Origin: JBEINZ01 sp040377825
GTDB taxonomy: Bacteria; Pseudomonadota; Alphaproteobacteria; Rhizobiales; Ancalomicrobiaceae
DNA length: 5,496 nucleotides
Reading direction: 5' to 3'
Assembly: GCA_040377825.1 (NCBI GenBank)
Contig: JBEINZ010000209.1
Coordinates: 1-5,496 of the forward strand
Positions 1-5,496 of this stretch are shown in pieces; within the stretch, counting starts at the first letter, position 1, and each line of letters opens with the position of its first letter. The notes beneath the pieces were generated by a model. The model was not told where the DNA came from and made no database searches. It worked only from the letters and a program-made list of their open reading frames with translations. The position numbers were made by a program, and so were the translations under genes.

Positions 1-913
1 CCGAGAGCGTCAGCCAGTCGGCAGCATCGATCTCGGTGACCATGTCGGCCAGTTGAAAGCCGATACCCTGGAAGCGACCGATCGTCTCGCCGAACTGCTT
101 GCGCGTCGCCGACCAATTGAGCGCGAGATCGAAAGCCCGGCGCGCGCGGCCGACGCACATCGCGGCAACGGTCAGGCGCGTGGCGGACAACCATTCGTTC
201 ATGACATCGAACCCGCCGTGCAGCTCGCCGAGGATCTGCGAGGCCGGTAGCCGGCAATCGGTGAAGGTCAGGATCGCGTTGTTGTAGCCGCGATGGGAAA
301 CCGAGCGGTAGCCCGGCAGGATTTCGAAGCCGGGCGTGCCGCGATCAACCAAGAACGCGGTGATCTTCTTTTTCGCGACGCGGCCGGATGTGTCCTCCCC
401 GGTCGCGACGAAGACGATGACGAAGTCGGCGATATCGGCGTGGCTGATGAAATGCTTGGTCCCGTTGATGATCCAATCGGGGCCATCGGGCCGGGCGACG
501 GTCTTCATGCCGCGTATGTCGGAGCCGGCATCGGGCTCGGTCATGGCGAGCGCGTCGATCTTCTCGCCGCGCACCGCGGGATCAAGGTAGCGTTCGCGCT
601 GCTCGGACGTGGAGGCACACAAAATCGCCGAAGGCCGTCCCCACCACACGGTCAGGGCAACGGAGGCGCGGCCGAGCTCGCGCTCAAGCAGCGTGAAGGT
701 AAGATGATCGAGCCCGCCGCCGCCGAAAGCTTCGGGAATGTTCGGGGCGTAAAAGCCGAGATCGAGCACCTTTCTTTGGATCTGGCGGCCGATCTCAAGC
801 GGCACGTGCCCGGTCCGCTCGACCTCCGCCTCAAGCGGGTAAAGTTCTTTTTCCACGAATGACCGGACCGTGGAGACGACCATCTCCTGTTCCTGGCTGA
901 GGCCGAAATCCAT
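1..913 (-). CDS. Acyl-CoA dehydrogenase, C-terminus cut by window edge
   Basis: This is an FAD-dependent acyl-CoA dehydrogenase that introduces an alpha,beta double bond into an acyl-CoA and passes electrons to electron-transfer flavoprotein in the cytoplasm. I read 304 residues from the ATG at 913 with no stop before the left edge. The family is usually about 380-390 residues, so roughly 80 are missing. Residues 1-110 are the helical N-terminal domain, starting MDFGLSQEQEM. The family signature AMTEPDAGSDIRG is at 123-135, and WIINGTKHFIS of the central beta domain is at 147-157. The C-terminal helical domain carries SATRKQFGETIGRFQGI at 268-284, with the arginine and glutamine that normally contact FAD across the subunit interface. 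The catalytic glutamate region lies beyond the window. A GGGAG ribosome site 9 bases upstream supports the start. It lies 40 bases after the carnitine dehydrogenase gene. This suggests, without proving it, a trimethylammonium acyl-CoA substrate such as gamma-butyrobetainyl-CoA. The family call is firm; the substrate is inferred. Confidence 0.93.
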   Translation of the reverse strand, partial: MDFGLSQEQEMVVSTVRSFVEKELYPLEAEVERTGHVPLEIGRQIQRKVLDLGFYAPNIPEAFGGGGLDHLTFTLLERELGRASVALTVWWGRPSAILCASTSEQRERYLDPAVRGEKIDALAMTEPDAGSDIRGMKTVARPDGPDWIINGTKHFISHADIADFVIVFVATGEDTSGRVAKKKITAFLVDRGTPGFEILPGYRSVSHRGYNNAILTFTDCRLPASQILGELHGGFDVMNEWLSATRLTVAAMCVGRARRAFDLALNWSATRKQFGETIGRFQGIGFQLADMVTEIDAADWLTLS

Positions 914-922
914 CCCCGCGAA

Positions 923-927
923 CTCCC
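923..927 (-). promoter_or_regulatory. Ribosome binding site of the acyl-CoA dehydrogenase
   Basis: On the minus strand this reads GGGAG, 9 bases before the ATG at 913. It lies in the 40-base gap after the carnitine dehydrogenase stop. It supports the ATG at 913 and independent translation of the third gene in the unit. Confidence 0.6.
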
Positions 928-953
928 GTCGAGGTTTCAGTTTCTGGAGCGGC

Positions 954-2423
954 TTATCGCATGCCGATCGCGCGCCCGGACCGGGCCGGCCTCGGCAAAG
1001 CCGCCTGCGCCGTCGCCAAGGCCTGGATTCTCCGGGCGATATCCGGGCGCGGCGGCGAAGATTCGGCGGTATACGTGTTTACGTGATGCAGCATATGCTC
1101 GACGGTAGCAACGCGCTCGCTATCGGGTTCACGCAGCAGCGTATGGTGCAGATGCAGCAAGTCGCTGTCCGCATGGAGCACCTGCGTTTGGACCAACATG
1201 CGCGCCCCCGCCCGCGCCGGGGCAAGATGGCGGATCAGCGTCTCCACCGTTGTGCATGCATGGCCCTGGGCGACGTAGACGGTATCGATCCCCACATACC
1301 GCAAGAGCGCCGCCGTTGCGTTCGTAAAGACCTCGACCGTGCGGGCCTCGGTCATCCGTCCGTTGATATCGGTCCATTCAGGCATCACGGTCGCCCGGTG
1401 CAGCATCAGTGGACGGGTCGGATCGAGCGCGGGCGGCGGGGCCTGATCTAGAAGCATCTTCTCATAGGCGATCAGATCGCTGCCGTATCCATAATCGCGG
1501 ACTTTCAGGCCTTGGAAAATGCCGACGAGACAGTCGTCGCGCAGCCGCTCCAGCGCGCGCAAATCCGCGCCGGCCGCCTGTTCGTCCGATTGCGCGCAGA
1601 TCGTGTCGAGAAGCTCTTCGGTCAGCTCCGGCACGTCCATGAGCTTCGTCCACGGCCATTTCAGCGACGGCCCGAACTGCGCCATGAAGTGCCGCATGCC
1701 CGCCTCGCCTCCGGCAATGCGGTAGATCAGGAACGTCCCCATGAACGACCAGCGAAGGCCCGGTCCGAACCGGATCGCGTCGTCGATCTCCTGCGCTGTG
1801 GCGACCCCGTCATTCACCATCCACAGCGCCTCGCGCCACAGCGCTTCCATCATGCGATCGGCGATGAAGCCGTCGATTTCCTTGCGCACATGCAGCGGAT
1901 GCATGCCGAGCGTCCGGTAGAAGGCCATGGCCTTCTCCTTTGTCTCCATCGACGTCTTGTCGCCGCCGCAGACCTCCACGAGCGGCATCAAATAGACCGG
2001 ATTGAACGGATGGCCGACCGTGAACCGCTCCGGATGGACCATCTCGGACTGCAGGCGCGTCGGCAAAAGACCCGAGGTGGATGAGGCGAAGATCACATCC
2101 GGCCGCGCGGCGCGGCTTGCTTCGGCGAGGAGCTTGATCTTCAGGTCCTCCCGCTCGGGCGCGGATTCCTGAACGAAATCCGCGTTTTCCACCGCCTCGG
2201 CCGGTGACGAAACGATCGTGAGCTTGCCCTCCTTTGGGAGCGGCGCGACGGTCAGCCGCCACAGGGCGCGGCGGGCATTTTCAAGCATCGCGCCGATCTT
2301 GCGCTCGGCCTCGGGATCGGGATCCGACAGCACCACATCGTAGCCGTTCAACAGGCAGCGCGCCGCCCAGCCGCCGCCAATAACGCCAGCGCCGATCAGG
2401 CCGACAGTCCGGATCCCGTCCAT
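954..2423 (-). CDS. lcdH: L-carnitine dehydrogenase fused to betainyl-CoA thioesterase
   Basis: This two-domain enzyme of 489 residues is predicted to oxidise L-carnitine to 3-dehydrocarnitine with NAD (EC 1.1.1.108) and to hydrolyse betainyl-CoA to glycine betaine. Residues 1-320 are a 3-hydroxyacyl-CoA dehydrogenase-type fold. The Rossmann loop GAGVIGGGWA is at 11-20 and an acidic residue of the NAD ribose type (D34) ends the second strand. SSTSG is at 114-118, VGHPFNP with the catalytic-type histidine H138 is at 136-142, and E150 is the usual partner. The C-terminal dehydrogenase domain covers about 183-320. A short proline-rich linker (about 327-338) leads to a hotdog domain at about 340-470 with EWTDINGRMTEA at 349-360. 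Stand-alone carnitine dehydrogenases are about 320 residues, so the extra 150 are the fused thioesterase, an arrangement known from rhizobial enzymes. The gene starts 5 bases after the BKACE stop. The hotdog motif has arginine (356) where NGH is common. The dehydrogenase call is strong; thioesterase activity is slightly less sure. Confidence 0.92.
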   Translation of the reverse strand: MDGIRTVGLIGAGVIGGGWAARCLLNGYDVVLSDPDPEAERKIGAMLENARRALWRLTVAPLPKEGKLTIVSSPAEAVENADFVQESAPEREDLKIKLLAEASRAARPDVIFASSTSGLLPTRLQSEMVHPERFTVGHPFNPVYLMPLVEVCGGDKTSMETKEKAMAFYRTLGMHPLHVRKEIDGFIADRMMEALWREALWMVNDGVATAQEIDDAIRFGPGLRWSFMGTFLIYRIAGGEAGMRHFMAQFGPSLKWPWTKLMDVPELTEELLDTICAQSDEQAAGADLRALERLRDDCLVGIFQGLKVRDYGYGSDLIAYEKMLLDQAPPPALDPTRPLMLHRATVMPEWTDINGRMTEARTVEVFTNATAALLRYVGIDTVYVAQGHACTTVETLIRHLAPARAGARMLVQTQVLHADSDLLHLHHTLLREPDSERVATVEHMLHHVNTYTAESSPPRPDIARRIQALATAQAALPRPARSGRAIGMR

Positions 2424-2428
2424 GGTCG

Positions 2429-3325
2429 TCAGGTCCTCTTGGTAAGCTTCAGTTTCGCGCGGACTTCTTCGGGGCCGAGGATCCGCGCGTTCATCGCGCC
2501 GAGGATCGTCGCCGCGCGCTCGACCAACTCGCCGTTGGAGGCAAGCCGGCCGCGCGAAAGATAGATGTTGTCCTCAAGCCCAACGCGTACGTTGCCGCCC
2601 GCGATCGCGGCCATCGCAACATAGGGCAGTTGCATGCGGCCGATCGAAAAGGCTGAGAAGATCGCGCCCTTCGGCAAGCGATGGACCATGGCCATGAGGG
2701 TCAGCGGATCGTCGGGCGCGCCGTAAGGGATGCCCATGCAGAGCTGGATCAGGAGCGGGTCATCGATCAGCCCCTCGCGAACGAGATCCTCGACCATGAC
2801 CAGATGACCGGTGTCAAACACTTCCAGCTCCGGCCGAACGCCGAGCGCTTGGACGCGCTTGGCCATCGCCCTGAGCGTGTCCGGCGTGTTTGTCATCACG
2901 TAGTCGCCGCCGGCGGCAAAGTTCATCGAGCCGCAATCGAGCGTGCAGATTTCCGGCAACAGCGCGTCGACATGCGCGAGGCGTTCCGTCGCGCCCGCCA
3001 TGTCGGTGCCATCAGGATCGACCGGCAAGGGCGTCTCCGCCCCGCCGAGTATGAGATCTCCGCCCATGCCGGCAGTGAGGTTCAACACCACATCGACGCC
3101 CGAGGAGCGAACGCGATCAACTACCTCGCGGTAGAGGCTGACATCGCGCGAGCCCTTGCCGGTCTTCGGATCGCGGACGTGAATATGCGCGATCGCCGCG
3201 CCGGCCCTAGCCGCCTCGATCGCCGCCGCCGAGATCTCCGCCGGCGTTACCGGCACCTTGGCGGACTTCGCCGTGGTATCGCCGGCCCCCGTCACGGCGC
3301 AGGTGATGAAGACCTCGGTGTTCAT
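2429..3325 (-). CDS. cdhC: BKACE (DUF849) 3-dehydrocarnitine cleavage enzyme
   Basis: This member of the beta-keto acid cleavage enzyme family has 298 residues. Such enzymes are zinc-dependent TIM barrels that condense a beta-keto acid with acetyl-CoA and split it into acetoacetate and a new CoA ester. Here the likely substrate is 3-dehydrocarnitine and the product betainyl-CoA. The metal motif AHIHVRD is at 46-52, giving H47 and H49. Other family landmarks are LNLTAGMGGD (81-90), LEVFDTGH (167-174), FSIGR (226-230) and GLEDNIY (249-255), with E251 as the third metal ligand type and D252 beside it. Length is typical of the family. I chose the ATG at 3325 because it has an AGGGGG site 9 bases upstream and begins the conserved MNTEVFITCAVTGAG strand. 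A TTG at 3406 would add 27 residues without family character. Family sequence alone does not fix the substrate; the adjacent carnitine dehydrogenase-thioesterase does so well. Confidence 0.92.
   Translation of the reverse strand: MNTEVFITCAVTGAGDTTAKSAKVPVTPAEISAAAIEAARAGAAIAHIHVRDPKTGKGSRDVSLYREVVDRVRSSGVDVVLNLTAGMGGDLILGGAETPLPVDPDGTDMAGATERLAHVDALLPEICTLDCGSMNFAAGGDYVMTNTPDTLRAMAKRVQALGVRPELEVFDTGHLVMVEDLVREGLIDDPLLIQLCMGIPYGAPDDPLTLMAMVHRLPKGAIFSAFSIGRMQLPYVAMAAIAGGNVRVGLEDNIYLSRGRLASNGELVERAATILGAMNARILGPEEVRAKLKLTKRT
2434..2440 (-). promoter_or_regulatory. Ribosome binding site of the carnitine dehydrogenase
   Basis: The minus strand reads AAGAGGA, 10 bases before the ATG at 2423. It lies inside the last codons of the upstream BKACE gene. 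This embedded site and the 5-base gap between the genes point to coupled translation of the cleavage enzyme and the dehydrogenase-thioesterase. Confidence 0.6.
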
Positions 3326-3455
3326 GCGGATCGACCCCCTGGAAACGACACGATGTCCGCACGCTATCCATGCACGTTCGGCCCAGGCCTTCCGCCCGCG
3401 CCGCAAATCTTGTCGAAAGCGACACGGGCTGACTTTGGCCCTCCCGGAGGTCCGC
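3326..3455 (-). other. Intergenic region between ade and the carnitine genes
   Basis: These 130 bases separate the adenine deaminase stop from the BKACE start and probably hold the control region of the carnitine unit. I see no convincing -35/-10 pair. Three short structures are present. GAAACGACACG at 3342-3352 and GAAAGCGACACG at 3415-3426 form a direct repeat differing by one inserted G. TGTCG-AAAG-CGACA at 3411-3424 is a perfect 5-base inverted repeat. An imperfect GC-rich hairpin lies at 3437-3453, just past the ade stop, without a T-run. Their placement fits an operator or a weak transcript end, but short repeats are common by chance in GC-rich DNA. Confidence 0.35.
3335..3340 (-). promoter_or_regulatory. 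Ribosome binding site of the BKACE gene
   Basis: The minus strand reads AGGGGG, 9 bases before the ATG at 3325. This site decides the start in favour of 3325 over the TTG at 3406. Confidence 0.6.
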
Positions 3456-5162
3456 TCACACCGCGATCAATTCGAACCGATCGACATCGACCAAACCCTT
3501 ATCGGTGATTTTCAAATGCGGGATCACCGGCAGCGGCAGGAAGGCGACCTGGAGGAACGGCTCGGGCAACGTGACCCCAAGGCTCTTTGCGGCGGCGCGC
3601 AGGGGAACGAGGCCGTCGTGAACATCCTCAAACGTCATGAGACTCATCAAACCCGCGACCGGCAGCGATAGTTCCGCAATGACGCGACCGCCCTCGGCGA
3701 CCACGAAGCCGCCCTCGATCTCGCCCAACCGATTGACCGCGACCGCCATATCCACATCGTCGGCGCCGACGACGGTGATGTTGTGGCTGTCATGGCCGAT
3801 CGATGAGGCGATGGCCCCGCGCTTCATGCCGAAGCCCTTGACGAAAGCCCGGCCGATGCCGCCGGTCTTGCCGTGCCGCTCGACAATCGCGACCTTCACC
3901 ACATCCTGGTCGAGATCGATGTGCCGCTCGCCATTCCTGTAAGGAAGCGTCAGATCGTGGCGCAGCGTGATGATGCGGCCCGGTACGACGCCGATCACAG
4001 GCATGGACGGGCCGGAGCCCGGCGCGCGGAAATCCTCGGCCGTGACCCGCCGAGCTTTAACGCTGTGCCGCCCGACCGGCGCCACCGCCGCGCGCGTAGC
4101 GAACAGCGCGTCGTCGACGAGCCGACCGGCGGCGATGACGGCCGAGACCCGGCAGTCCTCGAAATCATCGAGGATCGCGAGATCCGCCCGCCAGCCCGGC
4201 GCGACCATGCCGCGATCATGCAGCCGGAATGCCCGCGCCGCCGACCATGACGCCGTCCGGTACGCGGCGAGCGGCTCGGCGCCGAGCTTGATCACGGTTC
4301 GAATCATATGGTCGAGATGCCCCTCCTCGGCGATGTCGAGAGGATTACGATCATCGGTGCAGAAGGCGAGAAACGGCGCGGTACGTTCGGTCAGGATCGG
4401 CGCCAAGGCGCGCAAATCCTTGGAGACGGAGCCCTCGCGGATCAACACGGTCATACCCTTGGAGAGCTTCTCTCGCGCTTCCTCGGCGCTGGTGCATTCG
4501 TGGTCGGTGCGAATGCCGGCGGCAAGGTAGCCGTTGAGATCGAGGCCCGACAGCAACGGCGAATGTCCGTCGATGTGCCGGCCCTGGAAATCCGTCAGCT
4601 TGTCGAGGACGACCAGATCCTTATGCAGAACGCCGGGAAAATTCATCACCTCGGCAAGACCGATGACTTTGGGATGATCGGCGAAGGGCGCGATATCGGC
4701 GGCGGTCAGCCGCGCGCCCGAGGTCTCCAAATGATCGGTCGCGGGCACGCAACTGGAAAGCTGGACGCGCAGATCCATCACCGTCGTCATGGCCGAAGCA
4801 AGGAAATAGCGAAACGCCTCGGCGCCAAGCACATTGGCCATTTCATGCGGATCGCAGATCGCCGTCGTGACGCCGCGCGGCAACACGCAGCGGTCGAACT
4901 CGGCCGGCGTGATCAGCGAGGATTCGACATGGAGATGGGTATCGATGAAGCCCGGGACGACCACCTTGCCGCGGATATCGATCTCGCGCGTGCCGCGATA
5001 GGTGCCGTAGGTTCCAACAATCCGATCGCCGGAAATCGCTACATCCGAGGCCACCAATTCGCCGGTCACGAGATCGAGGAAGCGGCCGTTTTTCAAAACG
5101 AGATCGGCGTCGGCAACGCCGCGCGCCTGATCGATGGCGCGTTCCAGAAAAGCTCGGTTCAT
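3456..5162 (-). CDS. ade: Adenine deaminase
   Basis: This 568-residue cytoplasmic metalloenzyme converts adenine to hypoxanthine and ammonia (EC 3.5.4.2) in purine salvage or use of adenine as nitrogen source. Residues 1-70 include the small beta-sandwich part (LVLKNGRFLDL at 21-31). The amidohydrolase barrel starts with GFIDTHLHVESS at 71-82, whose H76 and H78 are metal ligands. It continues with CDPHE (103-107), AEVMNFPGV (170-178, E171), HIDGHSP (196-202) and CTDDRNP (268-274) with the catalytic-type aspartates. GWRADLAIL at 323-331 is the usual barrel-end strand. The adenine deaminase C-terminal domain follows at about 385-568, with IASSIGHDSHNITVVG at 451-466 and KITDKGLVD at 551-559, both typical of this family. 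Length is normal and the frame is intact. I chose the ATG at 5162, with GGAGA 11 bases upstream. A TTG at 5225 would add 21 charged residues preceding the normal N-terminus. It shares strand but no clear pathway with the downstream carnitine genes. Confidence 0.95.
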   Translation of the reverse strand: MNRAFLERAIDQARGVADADLVLKNGRFLDLVTGELVASDVAISGDRIVGTYGTYRGTREIDIRGKVVVPGFIDTHLHVESSLITPAEFDRCVLPRGVTTAICDPHEMANVLGAEAFRYFLASAMTTVMDLRVQLSSCVPATDHLETSGARLTAADIAPFADHPKVIGLAEVMNFPGVLHKDLVVLDKLTDFQGRHIDGHSPLLSGLDLNGYLAAGIRTDHECTSAEEAREKLSKGMTVLIREGSVSKDLRALAPILTERTAPFLAFCTDDRNPLDIAEEGHLDHMIRTVIKLGAEPLAAYRTASWSAARAFRLHDRGMVAPGWRADLAILDDFEDCRVSAVIAAGRLVDDALFATRAAVAPVGRHSVKARRVTAEDFRAPGSGPSMPVIGVVPGRIITLRHDLTLPYRNGERHIDLDQDVVKVAIVERHGKTGGIGRAFVKGFGMKRGAIASSIGHDSHNITVVGADDVDMAVAVNRLGEIEGGFVVAEGGRVIAELSLPVAGLMSLMTFEDVHDGLVPLRAAAKSLGVTLPEPFLQVAFLPLPVIPHLKITDKGLVDVDRFELIAV

Positions 5163-5173
5163 GGTCGGTCGGG

Positions 5174-5178
5174 TCTCC
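5174..5178 (-). promoter_or_regulatory. Ribosome binding site of ade
   Basis: The minus strand reads GGAGA, 11 bases before the ATG at 5162. Spacing is slightly long, but it is the best site near a start and favours 5162 over the TTG at 5225. Confidence 0.45.
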
Positions 5179-5265
5179 GGCGAAAGGTTGGCGGGCTTCG
5201 CGTTCCGCAACCGATCATGCCGCAAAACGGTGGCCGACGCGACCGATCGGCCGCCTGAATTTTGG

Positions 5266-5282
5266 CCACAGACCCACTGCGG
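5266..5282 (-). terminator. Possible stem after the membrane-protein stop
   Basis: In the minus-strand transcript CCGCAG-TGGGT-CTGTGG folds into a 6-base-pair stem, including one G-U pair, with a 5-base loop. It begins immediately after the TGA at 5285-5283. There is no U-run behind it, only CCAAAATT, so it is at best a weak or factor-assisted end. Confidence 0.2.
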
Positions 5283-5495
5283 TCAACCGCGCCGATAAGG
5301 CCCCGCGCCGAAAACGCCGCGAATCTTTTCCATCTGCGGTAGGGAGCGCCGCGCGCGCCCAAAAATCAACCGTGTCGCCACCCAAGTTATTCCGAGAATG
5401 AATGCCGTGGCGGCGGCCCATGCTGAAAAGAACACCATTCCGCCGAGGCCGTGGATCAGGTCGATCAGCCACGCGAAAACATCGGTCTCTTCGGG
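5283..5495 (-). CDS. C-terminal fragment of a membrane protein, unidentified
   Basis: I do not recognise this gene. An open frame enters from the right edge and runs 70 residues to a TGA at 5285-5283. The fragment begins PEETDVFAWLIDLIHGLGG. It then has a long hydrophobic segment at about residues 17-46 (core MVFFSAWAAATAFILGITWV), followed by the basic stretch GRARR at 46-50 and a short polar tail ending GPYRRG. This is one membrane-spanning helix with its positively charged end probably facing the cytoplasm. Third codon positions are mostly G or C, which supports coding. The start is outside the window, so it could be a small one-helix protein or the end of a larger one. The overlapping open frame at 5472-5215 gives a proline- and arginine-rich product without such structure, so I prefer this frame. 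Confidence 0.55.
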   Translation of the reverse strand, partial: PEETDVFAWLIDLIHGLGGMVFFSAWAAATAFILGITWVATRLIFGRARRSLPQMEKIRGVFGAGPYRRG

Positions 5496-5496
5496 A

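Larger units (their letters stand above)
5163..5282 (-). other. Intergenic region upstream of ade
   Basis: These 120 bases lie between the stop of the membrane-protein fragment and the ade start. They hold a small stem directly after the stop at the high-coordinate end. They also hold a 16-base imperfect palindrome at 5239-5254 (GCG-A-CCGATCGG-C-CGC, with one mismatched pair). I could not pick out a convincing promoter or a purine-type riboswitch. The palindrome could be an operator but may be chance in GC-rich sequence. Confidence 0.3.

Noticed and set aside
293..862. Plus-strand open frames opposite the acyl-CoA dehydrogenase
   Set aside because: The minus strand carries the intact acyl-CoA dehydrogenase signature and FAD-contact motifs here. 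The plus-strand products look like shadows.
870..2084. Plus-strand open frames of 190-193 codons opposite the carnitine dehydrogenase
   Set aside because: They fall opposite a continuous two-domain enzyme with clear motifs and have no plausible domain of their own.
3326..3406. Extended start of the BKACE gene at TTG 3406
   Set aside because: The added 27 residues are Arg- and Trp-rich and unlike the family N-terminus. The ATG at 3325 has a good ribosome site and the expected first beta strand.
3437..3453. GC-rich hairpin after the ade stop as an intrinsic terminator
   Set aside because: The stem is short, holds an A-G mismatch and has no U-run, so it cannot be called a terminator with confidence.
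2681..3508. Plus-strand open frame of 275 codons opposite the BKACE gene
   Set aside because: It mirrors the BKACE coding sequence, is Arg- and Asp-rich and has no recognisable domain.
5163..5225. Extended start of ade at TTG 5225
   Set aside because: The added residues precede the normal family N-terminus and are unlike it. ATG 5162 has a ribosome site.
4308..5258. Long plus-strand open frame of 316 codons
   Set aside because: It lies almost wholly opposite adenine deaminase, whose motifs run the full length. The product is a low-complexity mix rich in Arg, Gly, His and Ala with no motif, typical of antisense frames in GC-rich genes.
5163..5282. Purine or xanthine riboswitch ahead of ade
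   Set aside because: I looked because of the purine enzyme downstream, but I see no conserved junction or expression-platform hairpin in these 120 bases.

Overview
The window is high-GC DNA with G/C-rich third codon positions. Its gene families and their order fit an alphaproteobacterium, most likely of the Rhizobiales/Rhodospirillales type. That placement comes from protein character and gene content, not from a marker gene. Every gene I can support lies on the minus strand, so transcription runs from high to low coordinates. No stretch over 300 bases lacks a gene. The largest non-coding gaps are 3326-3455 and 5163-5282.

Layout in the direction of transcription: (1) 5495-5283, the C-terminal 70 residues of an unidentified protein with one clear membrane segment, cut by the window edge. 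(2) 5162-3456, a complete adenine deaminase (ade). (3) 3325-2429, a DUF849/BKACE-family beta-keto acid cleavage enzyme, assigned as the 3-dehydrocarnitine cleavage enzyme. (4) 2423-954, L-carnitine dehydrogenase fused to a hotdog-fold thioesterase. (5) 913 to the left edge, an acyl-CoA dehydrogenase missing its C-terminus.

Genes 3 to 5 look like one transcription unit: gaps are 5 and 40 bases, each with a Shine-Dalgarno-like sequence. Together they describe oxidative L-carnitine catabolism. Carnitine is oxidised to 3-dehydrocarnitine. The BKACE enzyme exchanges its betaine part onto CoA using acetyl-CoA, giving acetoacetate and betainyl-CoA. The fused thioesterase domain then releases glycine betaine, an osmolyte or a carbon and nitrogen source. 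The acyl-CoA dehydrogenase would fit an upstream step such as gamma-butyrobetainyl-CoA to crotonobetainyl-CoA, which is an inference. Adenine deaminase belongs to purine salvage and has no obvious link to carnitine. It is separated from the carnitine genes by 130 bases containing short repeats that could be regulatory.

The pathway itself is known. The points worth a second look are the acyl-CoA dehydrogenase's place in the cluster, an arginine where a histidine is usual in the thioesterase signature, and the repeat pair upstream of the carnitine genes. I found no RNA genes, mobile elements, CRISPR arrays or clearly new system.
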